Source: a virus
Length of the DNA stretch: 64,000 nucleotides
Strand: one strand, 5' to 3'
IMG/VR virus record: IMGVR_UViG_3300033429_000002
Location: 1-64,000 of that record
The notes below the pieces were generated by a model that did not search any database, was not told where the DNA came from, and worked only from the letters and a program-made list of their open reading frames with translations. Of this stretch, positions 48,772 through 56,557 are shown in pieces (positions within the stretch are counted from its first letter, which is position 1; each line of letters starts with the position of its first letter). The position numbers were made by a program, and so were the translations under genes.

Positions 48772-49152
48772 TTATACCAGCCATGTTTTAATCAATGCCA
48801 GCTTCCACTTGTTTTTCCACTCATAAAAGCGCATTGTAAACGCCTCTTGAGTTTCTTCTATCCTCTTTGATGGCTTTTCTGACATTTCAGTTCCACATAA
48901 GTGATGACCCCAAACGGTTAACTGATCAGGGATCTTTCCGCTAGTTATGCCTCCCCCTGACAGGAATTTTATGTCAGGGTCTTCGCAGTGATGATAATAG
49001 CTGGTATCGTCGTCTGGCTCCCCGCAGAAACGGCAATGAAACCTATCAGGTTTTTCAATCTCCCTGATCTTTTTACGGGAAGTTTTTTTTACTTTCTTGA
49101 TCTTTTCCCCAGGTTTTGGGTGTGCCGGGCCGTGTTGATTATTTGTTATCAT
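48772..49152 (-). CDS. Zinc-binding protein of unknown function
   Basis: 126 aa. Basic start, then 'FHCRFCGEPDDDTSYYHHCED' and 'GHHLCGTEM' forming a probable Cys/His metal site. It overlaps the HNH-type gene by 14 nt. Not recognised beyond this. Confidence 0.5.
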   Translation of the reverse strand: MITNNQHGPAHPKPGEKIKKVKKTSRKKIREIEKPDRFHCRFCGEPDDDTSYYHHCEDPDIKFLSGGGITSGKIPDQLTVWGHHLCGTEMSEKPSKRIEETQEAFTMRFYEWKNKWKLALIKTWLV

Positions 49153-49711
49153 TCCACAATATACCCCTGATGACAGCTCTTATGTTTTGGTCACTTACCC
49201 CAAAAACCTGGGATAGTTCACCGGAATTATAGTTTCCTGTTTTATGGAGATCTCTTATCATCTCGGCCTTAAGCATACTGAGCTTCATAGACCTTCTAGC
49301 CCTTAAATTGTCAACTCTTCTGACAAACCTACAATTAGACGGCTCATAGTCACCGTTAGGATCTATGCGGTCTATCTCGAGTCCTTTCTCGTATCCGTTT
49401 TCACGCGCCCAAATTATAAAAGACTTCGACGAAGATCTCCACTCTTCACACACTTTTATTCCCCTGGCCCCGTACCATCTATAACTTGAGCATGTTTTTG
49501 TATAACACCTAAGCTTCATCCCGTGCCACACTACCCACTCCGGTTCATATCTTTGACCATTTTTCCAGCACCCGCAAGATTTATATTTTTTACCGTCATA
49601 AAGACCCCTTTCCACCTCTTTTTTGCATTTGTGGCAATAGAACAACCCAAATCTAACAACGCTGAACCCGTTTTCACGCTTTCTAATATCCAGCTTTTTT
49701 ATCAATTCCAT
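49139..49711 (-). CDS. HNH-type endonuclease, freestanding
   Basis: 190 aa. 'FYCHKCKKEVERG' and 'KSCGCW' form a zinc knuckle; 'EIDRIDPNGDYEPSNCRFV' is the HNH-like core seen in phage homing endonucleases; residues 140-190 contain an HTH ('NSGELSQVFGVSDQNIRAVI'). Such genes spread by cutting alleles lacking them. It lies between small accessory genes. Confidence 0.75.
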   Translation of the reverse strand: MELIKKLDIRKRENGFSVVRFGLFYCHKCKKEVERGLYDGKKYKSCGCWKNGQRYEPEWVVWHGMKLRCYTKTCSSYRWYGARGIKVCEEWRSSSKSFIIWARENGYEKGLEIDRIDPNGDYEPSNCRFVRRVDNLRARRSMKLSMLKAEMIRDLHKTGNYNSGELSQVFGVSDQNIRAVIRGILWNDNK

Positions 49712-49835
49712 TTTTTATGATATTTCTACGCGGCCTATCCCAATAAGGACTTTTGCACATTGGGCACCACTTCGGTTTGGCGGGTTTTCTCTTGTACCAA
49801 TTATGCCCGCATCTTAAACACAATTGTGTTTCCAT
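49683..49835 (-). CDS. 50-aa zinc-ribbon protein
   Basis: METQLCLRCGHNWYKRKP... with a second knuckle 'WCPMCKSPYW', a C2-C2 zinc ribbon typical of small phage proteins. ATG 49835. Its last 29 nt overlap the HNH gene start in another frame. Confidence 0.6.
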   Translation of the reverse strand: METQLCLRCGHNWYKRKPAKPKWCPMCKSPYWDRPRRNIIKNGIDKKAGY

Positions 49836-49872
49836 ATTACTATCCTTATATTATTATAATAGTATTGTCAAT

Positions 49873-50301
49873 CTAAACATTCGCATTTAGCCATGTTTTT
49901 TCTTGGTTTCCCCATTTTTTAAACAGTTTTGATTCAAATTCGGTCGGTTTTATGTCGTATTGATAAAGGTAACCAATATCTTTGAACGTCATACTGTTTA
50001 GAATTAGAACAGTCTCCATTCGATTGATTGAATCCCTTCGTGAGCGATAAAATTTAATTAGGTGTTTTTCGTGGTCTGAGTGGGTGCCATTTGCCTTTTT
50101 TGCTCTGGCTGAAGACAGATCCCGCCCTTTTTTTTTGATAAAATTATCATCGACGCTACAGATCGCTACTCCACGGCTAATAATGCCGTCTCCGTTTTTA
50201 ACTAAACATACCGTGATTACCGGGTGTCTACCGTACCCGATAGCTCTTAAATAATAAAATTTGTGTTCCATCGATTCATCCTTTATTTTAATTCTAAGCA
50301 A
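49873..50301 (-). CDS. Unknown basic protein
   Basis: 142 aa, possibly starting at Met11 (MEHKFYYLRAIGYGRHP). Basic centre ('FIKKKGRDLSSARAKKANG'), helical end. 8-nt overlap with the DUF1367-like gene. Not recognised. Confidence 0.5.
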   Translation of the reverse strand: MLRIKIKDESMEHKFYYLRAIGYGRHPVITVCLVKNGDGIISRGVAICSVDDNFIKKKGRDLSSARAKKANGTHSDHEKHLIKFYRSRRDSINRMETVLILNSMTFKDIGYLYQYDIKPTEFESKLFKKWGNQEKTWLNANV

Positions 50302-50731
50302 ATCCTAGAATCTCGTTTACTGCATTATCAAGCTCTTTTTCTGAAACCCCTTTCAGAACCTTGCTTAAAACAACCCCAACCGAATCAGAATAGTATTGGT
50401 TGAATTCATCGTTTTCCATCTTGTCAAAAGCCACGGACCCAACCTCTTTCATCATTTCACCGGTTAACATATTCTGTTTTACAATTGTGATATCTAGAGC
50501 CCATTTTATATCATGGTGAAGGTCTTCTTTGTTTCTGTACGTTTCTGTGTTTTCGACCGCAACGCCAAGCATAGTCCAGTATTTTTGAAGTAGCTTGTAA
50601 TTGCGCTGATCTTTTACCTTCTTAACATCGAAATAGTAGACTGTTTCAAGCTTGCATTTCTTGTGGTACTTTTCTGAATCTTCATCAGCTGGACTAAAAC
50701 CATTTAATGATTTCTTGAGATATACTTTCAT
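50294..50731 (-). CDS. DUF1367-like protein
   Basis: 145 aa. 'LNGFSPADEDSEKYHKKCKL', 'RNYKLLQKYWTML' and 'VAFDKMENDEFNQYYSDSVGVV' match DUF1367, a phage family near recombination and NinB-like genes. Fits in the replication/recombination region. Role unknown. Confidence 0.65.
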   Translation of the reverse strand: MKVYLKKSLNGFSPADEDSEKYHKKCKLETVYYFDVKKVKDQRNYKLLQKYWTMLGVAVENTETYRNKEDLHHDIKWALDITIVKQNMLTGEMMKEVGSVAFDKMENDEFNQYYSDSVGVVLSKVLKGVSEKELDNAVNEILGFA

Positions 50732-50765
50732 TCTCTTCCGTAGTTATGGGCGAAAGTTTTTTGTT

Positions 50766-51038
50766 TCATTTAAAACTTGGCTTTTCAAAGATGTAAAATC
50801 CTTCCACTGTTGTGTCTGAAAAATTTATAGAATAATCGATCACATGGTTAATCGTGATAAATAATCCCCATGTCTCAGGGAATCCATACCAGTAGCAATC
50901 CTTAGAAGGATCATCAACATTTATTGATAGGGGATGGTTGCCACGTGTCGCTAAAATAGCACGCCCATCCTTTCTTTTGCACCAAACAAGCGTGTTCGGC
51001 TCTGGCATCGATTCTTTAGATAGATTGATAAATTCCAT
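50766..51038 (-). CDS. DUF551-like small protein
   Basis: 90 aa from ATG 51038 (AAGGA site upstream); the longer frame to 51101 is less likely. 'PEPNTLVWCKRKDGRAILATRG' and 'W..P..WGLF..NHVIDYSI' resemble DUF551-like phage domains. Function unknown. Confidence 0.5.
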   Translation of the reverse strand: MEFINLSKESMPEPNTLVWCKRKDGRAILATRGNHPLSINVDDPSKDCYWYGFPETWGLFITINHVIDYSINFSDTTVEGFYIFEKPSFK

Positions 51039-51063
51039 CACTTTCCTTGTATAAAATATATGT

Positions 51064-51216
51064 TTAATCAAAAAGCTCAAAGCGGTTTGTATCCAGATCA
51101 TGAATTATTACTTTATTTAGTTCATCATCATAAACAATACGCGAATTGTATTCTTTGAGAATTTCCTTAATTTTATCCAGACACTCTGTGAGTGTTTCTT
51201 CTTTATGCTTTTTCAT
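51064..51216 (-). CDS. 50-aa unknown protein
   Basis: 50 aa from ATG 51216, read by hand; basic helix (MKKHKEETLTECLDKIKEIL) then strands ending NRFELFD. A GTAGGG lies upstream. Not recognised. Confidence 0.45.
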   Translation of the reverse strand: MKKHKEETLTECLDKIKEILKEYNSRIVYDDELNKVIIHDLDTNRFELFD

Positions 51217-51261
51217 TCCCTACCCTGTATAAAATAATCACTGTTAAGAATAGTTCTTTAA

Positions 51262-51546
51262 TTACACAAACATGCCAAGACAGTCATATTCTTCGTTATA
51301 GAAAACACCGCATCGAACAAGTTCTAATATCTGACCGTCTGATAGTTTCTCAATGTGTTTCTCTTCGAGATCTATGAATATTTCATCGTGCTCGGCCGCT
51401 GATATAATATCACTCCCATAGTTAGGGAAAAACTTATCAAGCGTAATAAATGCATGAAGATCAGGTCTTGTGCTTTTCTTGTTCTCAACTTTTTCAAATT
51501 TTAAATGGTCGTCATTGTACAGCTCGAATCTATCGTTTATATTCAT
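51262..51546 (-). CDS. Unknown acidic protein
   Basis: 94 aa, acidic, with 'SDGQILELVRCGVFYNEEYDCL' near the end (a common phage 'l..g.i..d.e.dcl' ending). Not recognised. Confidence 0.5.
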   Translation of the reverse strand: MNINDRFELYNDDHLKFEKVENKKSTRPDLHAFITLDKFFPNYGSDIISAAEHDEIFIDLEEKHIEKLSDGQILELVRCGVFYNEEYDCLGMFV

Positions 51547-51563
51547 TTAATTCTCTTCTGTAG

Positions 51564-51821
51564 TTATTCCAAAATTTGCAGATATGAGACTGTTCTCGGT
51601 GGATTTTCAAGATCAAATAAAACAACGTCACCTTTAAACAGTGATTTTTTAGGACGTGGCAATTTCTCCCATTTATAGCACTGAGAACGATCAGTGCAAA
51701 CCGGCTCTATCTTCCACGCCCAATACTTTATCTCACCGCAATGATCAGACCTGAAAACGTAATCACCTGATTCAAGGCTAATTATTCCTTGCGGTTTTAT
51801 GCGTAAAATTGTAAAAGCCAT
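51564..51821 (-). CDS. Unknown small beta-rich protein
   Basis: 85 aa, strand-rich with two Cys and Trp clusters ('YWAWKIEPVCTD'). Overlaps the nucleotidyltransferase gene by 25 nt. Not recognised. Confidence 0.45.
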   Translation of the reverse strand: MAFTILRIKPQGIISLESGDYVFRSDHCGEIKYWAWKIEPVCTDRSQCYKWEKLPRPKKSLFKGDVVLFDLENPPRTVSYLQILE

Positions 51822-52765
51822 TTTTCGTATTTTTTAGAGTCTACCTTTTTAGGTAGATTGGAATTTGCACAAAGATCCTCAACTTCATCCATTAACGATT
51901 CAAGCCTAGGCGCTACCTCTGACATATAATCGCATTCACCATTTTTGACTTTTAATAGCTCACCAGCCTCCGGCAATGGGAAAATAATGTCACCATCACG
52001 ATAAACAGACCTCATTTGATAAGCACATCTTAAAGCGTGTGACACTGCTTTCCAGTCAATCCCCTCATTCTTAGCCGCTAGTTTTGCCCGTTCTCCATAT
52101 GACTTGTAAAACTTTTCAATCACATCATATGCATATTGAACGGTTACGGTTGACTGTACTTTTCTGTTACAAACTTCATACATTGGAAACTGAAAACCAT
52201 TTTCTGGATTAGCAGGAATAAATTTAATATGTTCCCCACTCGGTAAATTGTTCCAATGTAAGCCAATTGTTTCGGAAGGTTTTTGATTCTTAAGAAAATC
52301 AAGCACTTTTCGAGCATCATTCAACCGACTTCCTTTAATCCCATATTTAGCAGCTTGAGTGCGACAATAACCAACAAATGCACGTAGATTAGTCGTATAG
52401 AAATCATTTCTATTCTCATAAAGTTCTACAAAAATAGTACTATGCTGCATGATTGCATTGTCATCACTCCAAGCGTGTAGAATATCGAGAGCCCCGGTGT
52501 CTCCCTTTTTCAACAATTCTAGGTAATAATGCAGTGAATACAGTTCAACGTCGATATCCTCAGACGTGTTTTTCTCGTCGTTACTTGACTTTGAATTGTA
52601 CGTTAATGACCTCGGGATCTTATTCAAAAAGCACTGTTCTTTTGTCGGTAAAAAAATACCTTTGATATCAGTATCAGAATTTTCCGTTGCAGTTCCGTAT
52701 AAATGTGAACCGAACTTGCACAAGAAAACAATGTCCAGGTCTTTCGTGAATTCTTTTAGATTCAT
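51797..52765 (-). CDS. RlaP-like nucleotidyltransferase
   Basis: 322 aa. 'FGSHLYGTATENSDTDIKGIFLP' across about residues 18-40 is the pol-beta-type GS...D-x-D site (metal ligands in SDTDIKG). The rest ('RKVLDFLKN', 'KAVSHALRCAYQMRSVYRDG') matches the RlaP/YcgL helical part. RlaP proteins occur with RNA ligases in RNA-repair operons, and here the next upstream gene is an RNA ligase. Probable function: nucleotide transfer during tRNA or RNA repair. Confidence 0.75.
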   Translation of the reverse strand: MNLKEFTKDLDIVFLCKFGSHLYGTATENSDTDIKGIFLPTKEQCFLNKIPRSLTYNSKSSNDEKNTSEDIDVELYSLHYYLELLKKGDTGALDILHAWSDDNAIMQHSTIFVELYENRNDFYTTNLRAFVGYCRTQAAKYGIKGSRLNDARKVLDFLKNQKPSETIGLHWNNLPSGEHIKFIPANPENGFQFPMYEVCNRKVQSTVTVQYAYDVIEKFYKSYGERAKLAAKNEGIDWKAVSHALRCAYQMRSVYRDGDIIFPLPEAGELLKVKNGECDYMSEVAPRLESLMDEVEDLCANSNLPKKVDSKKYEKWLLQFYA

Positions 52766-52848
52766 CTTTCAATTAACTCCAATGATGGTATTATTTAAGG
52801 TCGGCAGTTCATTACTCCTGATGTATCTTTGTTGTGTTTGAAGTTCAT

Positions 52849-53871
52849 TTATTGACTCATTTTCTCGCGCTCAAAGAAATAATTCCTGGCCTGATCGGAG
52901 ACAGTTTTCCCGATATCCTTCACAGTTAGACCAGCGTCGGATAGAACGTCAATTTCTTCTTTCACAACGTCTGAAAGTACAGCCCTGATGTAATCCCCCA
53001 GCTTTTTCCTGTCGGTATCCTCTCCGACCACTTCGTTAAAAAACTGGTCAAGCCTCCAAGTTGGAAGGACTTTGTTGACAGTCTCGTTGACAAGATTAAT
53101 CTTGGCGTCATCGACCTTATTCAGCTTTTTAATCTTTGACTTTCCGGCGTGCTTCTCGCCCTTAACCTTGAACGTGTATCTATTTTCTTTGTAATCTCCG
53201 ACAAAAACAAGACCCTCGCCAATGCCTGACACTCCGAGTTCTTTGGCAACTGGACATTCTTTTTCGATCTCAGCAACCAGAGCAACCAGCATATTCTGAG
53301 CAACATGCGGCTCTGAGCAATCGACCGAAGCTTTAAACGTAGGGAAATTGTAAATATTGAATATTCTGTTTTCTATGTCGTTTTTAAAGTCAACCGGGAG
53401 GTATGACGTTCTCAGGACTTCGTTGTTTTCGTCTAATGTTTGCATCTTCAAAGCAAATGCATAAAAAGACTTTTCCAACTCGGAAACAGCGACCCCTCTT
53501 TGAATTCCAATTCCTGCCCACTCGCCATATAGATAGACAACTTGATTCTCTCCCAGCGTAATAGCTTTGAGAATATCATGGAACATCTCTTCTTTTTTGT
53601 GAACAAACTGGGCGAATCCGTGATTATCATTCAACGGCGTGATTATGTTCGACTTGCTCTGAGCCCAGATATTTCCGATATGATCGTATCCAACAGAGGC
53701 GTTTGTCCCGTGCAGTTTAATCGTTCCAGTAAATTCAACGACTGGTTTCGGCTCAAGTTTGTCATAAATTGGCTCGCCCTCATCTGACATGCCCATGAAT
53801 TGAGACGAATTAATCAAATGCTTAACTACATTTCTGTATTGCTCGATTGAACTCATTTTTCCCAGTTTCAT
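52849..53871 (-). CDS. RNA ligase (Rnl2/REL-like)
   Basis: 340 aa from ATG 53871, preceded by GAGGTTAAT. Nucleotidyltransferase motifs: I 'KLHGTNASV' with Lys52 as the adenylated residue, III 'YLYGEWAGIG', IV 'GEGLVFVG', V 'TFKVKGEKH'. It seals nicked RNA with ATP. The longer frame to 53949 adds a non-conserved N-terminus. Adjacent RlaP-like gene and tRNAs suggest repair of host-cleaved RNAs. Confidence 0.8.
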   Translation of the reverse strand: MKLGKMSSIEQYRNVVKHLINSSQFMGMSDEGEPIYDKLEPKPVVEFTGTIKLHGTNASVGYDHIGNIWAQSKSNIITPLNDNHGFAQFVHKKEEMFHDILKAITLGENQVVYLYGEWAGIGIQRGVAVSELEKSFYAFALKMQTLDENNEVLRTSYLPVDFKNDIENRIFNIYNFPTFKASVDCSEPHVAQNMLVALVAEIEKECPVAKELGVSGIGEGLVFVGDYKENRYTFKVKGEKHAGKSKIKKLNKVDDAKINLVNETVNKVLPTWRLDQFFNEVVGEDTDRKKLGDYIRAVLSDVVKEEIDVLSDAGLTVKDIGKTVSDQARNYFFEREKMSQ

Positions 53872-53963
53872 ATTAACCTCTTTATATGTTGTTATGCTGC
53901 GAAATATTCGTCTAAAATTTCTACCGGGTACGAATTCACAAAGCCCCATCTTTCGTCCGGTAT

Positions 53964-54452
53964 TTAAATAAATTTTCTCAATGCGGACACGGCTCTTTCG
54001 AATGTAATGTCAAACCATTCTCCCTTCAACCTATGGTCATTAAAAAAATCATGTAATTGTTTTTCTATGCTCTTATAGTCCTCAGTACGTTCTGAAACAA
54101 AGAAATTTTCAAAACTTTTAGGGTTTGAAGTTTGCAAAGAGTTGATCCTTGATTTTGGGTCAATTGAAATTCCTATTTTAGTCATATCATCATAGGAAAC
54201 AATATAAATGTATCCTGACTCTTTATCACCTTCATTAGCCACAACATTTACATTCTCTGACACTTTGACTATGGCATGATTCAACCCTTCGCTGTATTCT
54301 ATAAAGCTTCCAAGATTTACAGATAACGAAAAGAATGTTTTTTGCAAACTTCTCAACTTATCCATTCCAAAAACGATCCCTCTGGATTCAACGTCTTGAA
54401 TAAACTCTACATACATCTTTAAAATTTCATTCTCAAATTCTTTTACGTTCAT
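53964..54452 (-). CDS. GIY-YIG nuclease (T5orf172/MUG113-like)
   Basis: 162 aa. C-terminal 'GYIYIVSYDDMTKIGISIDPKSRINSLQTSNP' (about 80-111), then 'SIEKQLHDFFNDHRLKGEWFDI' with the conserved Glu, give a GIY-YIG domain of the T5orf172 type. The N-terminal 75 residues are helical. Freestanding nuclease, preceded by its own promoter and an unusual structured leader at 54466-54560. Confidence 0.75.
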   Translation of the reverse strand: MNVKEFENEILKMYVEFIQDVESRGIVFGMDKLRSLQKTFFSLSVNLGSFIEYSEGLNHAIVKVSENVNVVANEGDKESGYIYIVSYDDMTKIGISIDPKSRINSLQTSNPKSFENFFVSERTEDYKSIEKQLHDFFNDHRLKGEWFDITFERAVSALRKFI

Positions 54453-54465
54453 TCTTTCCTTAAAA

Positions 54466-54562
54466 TTAAAAAGCCCAAAAATCTAAGAGTTGTCCAGCGA
54501 AAAGAAATAATATCTAATTGCACTCTTGACTTTTGGGCTTATTTCTTCCAACTGGACAAGAT
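54466..54562 (-). promoter_or_regulatory. Leader with interleaved inverted repeats, copy A
   Basis: Minus strand order: CTGGACAA partner TTGTCCAG (54552-54559, 54490-54497) and AGCCCAAAA/TTTTGGGCT (54531-54539, 54472-54480). The pairs alternate (P1, P2, P1', P2'), so both cannot form as nested hairpins; they make a pseudoknot or a switch. P2 is followed by a T-run (GGGCTTTTT), terminator-like. Same design as 56433-56520. Confidence 0.7.
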
Positions 54563-54564
54563 AA

Positions 54565-54593
54565 GCATTACATATATAGACCTATTATGTCAA
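54565..54593 (-). promoter_or_regulatory. Promoter of the GIY-YIG gene leader
   Basis: Minus strand TTGACA (54588-54593), 17-nt spacer, TAATGC (54565-54570). Transcription would begin at about 54558, at the first stem of the interleaved leader. Confidence 0.6.
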
Positions 54594-54600
54594 CGATTAT

Positions 54601-55008
54601 TTACCTCTGCGGAGGTGTTTGGTACGGATCGTATTGATTCCCCTGATTGCTTTGTTGCTGACTCTGATTTCCTGATGGTTTAGAGTCGAGCATTTGCATT
54701 TGAGAAACAACAATTTCAGTTGTGTATTTTTCGATATTATCCTTATCGGTCCACTTTCTTGTCTGAAGTTTACCTTCGACATAAATAAGAGATCCTTTTT
54801 TGCAATAAGTCGAAACAATATCGGCGACTTGATTCCAGAATACCAACTTATGATATTCTGTTGATTGCTGCTTTGAACCGTCTTTTCCTTTGTACGATTC
54901 ATTCGTAGCGAGCGAAACGGAAACCACTGAATGACCTTGAGGCGTAGATCTTTTTTCTGGATCTTGGCAGAGATTTCCGACTAAAATTACTTTATTTATT
55001 GCTGGCAT
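54601..55008 (-). CDS. ssb: Single-stranded DNA-binding protein
   Basis: 135 aa from ATG 55008 (MPAINKVILVGNL); the upstream in-frame start at 55053 lies in the ERF gene. OB-fold signature 'NKVILVGNLCQDPEKR', 'FSVATNESY'-type strand and 'KGSLIYVEGKLQTRKW' is clear. The C-terminus is Gln/Asn-rich and ends PYQTPPQR, without the usual acidic DDIPF tip used to recruit host partners. Confidence 0.9.
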   Translation of the reverse strand: MPAINKVILVGNLCQDPEKRSTPQGHSVVSVSLATNESYKGKDGSKQQSTEYHKLVFWNQVADIVSTYCKKGSLIYVEGKLQTRKWTDKDNIEKYTTEIVVSQMQMLDSKPSGNQSQQQSNQGNQYDPYQTPPQR

Positions 55009-55651
55009 TTTGCTCCTTTGGGAATTTTTTAATATATCCGATTTGCCGATCATTTAAAGCATGTTTTATCTTATCTTTGTAAACTGTGTTTCCTTCATAC
55101 ACTATACCGTCCCACGAATTATAGAAATCCATCCACGAATCGTGCGGTATTTCTGGCAGATGATTTGAATCGCTTTTCCCTGGGGGCGTGTCAGTTGTTT
55201 TCCCGTCCGGGTCTTTCTCTTCCTTGCTTGACACTTGAAACAATTTAAAATAAAACCTTTTGCAAGCTTCTGTTATCGCCTGCCCACAACTCTTTCCGCC
55301 AACGTCCTGATCTGCACCAACCCACATTTTAACAATAGAATACCCGGTGTCTATATCTATTATCTCGAACTTCATTTTTACGATTGACCTGATCCACTTC
55401 CCGTCTTTTGATTCTGAATAGTCAACAATTTCAGGAATAATCGAAAGCCTGTGACTCTCAAGATGCTCCCTCATTAAAGCAACCATTTTATTGCTTGTTA
55501 TGTACTCATAATTAGAGTGGGTGTTTTTCCCATCCTCTGCAACCGCACCAAAGGACTTAAGCATTTTGCTTATTTTTTCTCCTAATTTCGCTTTTTGGTC
55601 TGCATACTGGTGGTTACATGTACAGCTTGCTTTATCAAATTCGTTTTCCAT
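54992..55651 (-). CDS. erf: ERF-family single-strand annealing recombinase
   Basis: 219 aa. 'HSNYEYITSNKMVALMREHLESHRLSIIPEI' region (about 45-75), 'IDTGYSIVKMWVGADQDVGGKSCGQAITEACKRFYFKLF' region (about 100-138) are diagnostic of P22 Erf-like annealases. It lies with SSB and a PD-(D/E)XK nuclease, forming a recombination set interrupted by an HNH gene. Confidence 0.8.
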   Translation of the reverse strand: MENEFDKASCTCNHQYADQKAKLGEKISKMLKSFGAVAEDGKNTHSNYEYITSNKMVALMREHLESHRLSIIPEIVDYSESKDGKWIRSIVKMKFEIIDIDTGYSIVKMWVGADQDVGGKSCGQAITEACKRFYFKLFQVSSKEEKDPDGKTTDTPPGKSDSNHLPEIPHDSWMDFYNSWDGIVYEGNTVYKDKIKHALNDRQIGYIKKFPKEQNASNK

Positions 55652-56423
55652 TCTTCAACTCCTTTTTATAGTCAATCTCATATTTTTTTATTCTTCTACA
55701 CAATGTAAGAGTATTTACTCCAAGCACCTCGGCTGATCGTTTGAGTGTACAGTTTTTATTTAGCGTGTTTAGAATTTTATATTTCGTTAATGATTTCGCG
55801 TTGTTCCTATAGATCCCGTAGTATTTCTCCCTCTTTTTTATGTTGTCAATTGACATGCCTAGATATTCGGATGCCTCTGTTTTTGTATTGAATTTTCTAA
55901 GTGCATCTATCAGTACATCTTTCGTTATGTCTTTCCTCCATTGCCAGTGGTCCTCTTTCCGGTGCTTGCCTGACATTCTTTTTCGCATCTTCTCTATCGT
56001 TTCTTGTTTTAATTTTTTCCCCTTTGGGTTATGCAATGAAGAATGTTCAGATTTTGTCATTAGATCCAGGTTTTCAACTCTGTTGTCAGCACGATCCCCG
56101 TTCTTGTGGTGGACAACTTCGCCTTTTTTTACAGGTCTTCCTATTAGCTCCTCCATGACTATATATTGTTCAGGCATTCTTTTTCCGTTATGATGCACCC
56201 ACTTATACCCGTTATTATTACCTCCTTTCCATGATGTGCTCTTATCACCTGTCTTTATACGGCCATTGCTTTTTGCCAAGTCTGAAGCCTCCTTTAGGCT
56301 TCTTCTCTTAACCCCGCTTGTTTTTATGTGGTAATACACTGTGTGAAAATTCATCTCTAGCTCTTCCGATATCTCCAGCCCGCTCATACCAGATAAATAC
56401 ATCCTCGATATTCTTTCTTTCAT
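55635..56423 (-). CDS. HNH homing endonuclease
   Basis: 262 aa. N-terminal HTH-like start, then 'KGEVVHHKNGDRADNRVENL' (about 99-118) with 'SEHSSLHN', the HNH core, then a NUMOD-like region and C-terminal HTHs ('TEASEYLGMSIDNIKK', 'RSAEVLGVNTLTLCRRIKK'). It splits the exo and ERF genes of the recombination set and overlaps the ERF start by 17 nt. Preceded by its own promoter and a structured leader. Confidence 0.85.
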   Translation of the reverse strand: MKERISRMYLSGMSGLEISEELEMNFHTVYYHIKTSGVKRRSLKEASDLAKSNGRIKTGDKSTSWKGGNNNGYKWVHHNGKRMPEQYIVMEELIGRPVKKGEVVHHKNGDRADNRVENLDLMTKSEHSSLHNPKGKKLKQETIEKMRKRMSGKHRKEDHWQWRKDITKDVLIDALRKFNTKTEASEYLGMSIDNIKKREKYYGIYRNNAKSLTKYKILNTLNKNCTLKRSAEVLGVNTLTLCRRIKKYEIDYKKELKNGKRI

Positions 56424-56432
56424 GGTCTCTTA

Positions 56433-56520
56433 AAATAAAAAAGCCGCGTATCAAGAGGTGTCAACAGATCAGAGAAAATGATTTGACTCTCAATGCGCGG
56501 CTTAATTTCTCAACTGTTGA
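56433..56520 (-). promoter_or_regulatory. Leader with interleaved inverted repeats, copy B
   Basis: Pairs AAGCCGCG/CGCGGCTT (about 56442-56449 with 56495-56502) and GTCAACAG/CTGTTGAC (about 56459-56466 with 56514-56521) alternate along the strand as in copy A. The GC stem is followed by TTTTTT on the minus strand, terminator-like. Arm sequences differ completely from copy A but pair perfectly, while the linker 'TTGAGAAATTAAGCC' resembles 'TTGGAAGAAATAAGCC' of copy A. Confidence 0.7.
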
Positions 56521-56527
56521 CTATCAA

Positions 56528-56557
56528 ATAGTAGCACCAGCGACTAATAGTTGTCAA
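56528..56557 (-). promoter_or_regulatory. Promoter of the HNH gene leader
   Basis: Minus strand TTGACA (56552-56557), 18-nt spacer, TACTAT (56528-56533). Transcription would begin near 56521, at the first stem of leader B. Confidence 0.65.

Noticed and set aside
53872-53949. Longer N-terminus of the RNA ligase
   Set aside because: It is not conserved in character, and ATG 53871 has a good ribosome site.
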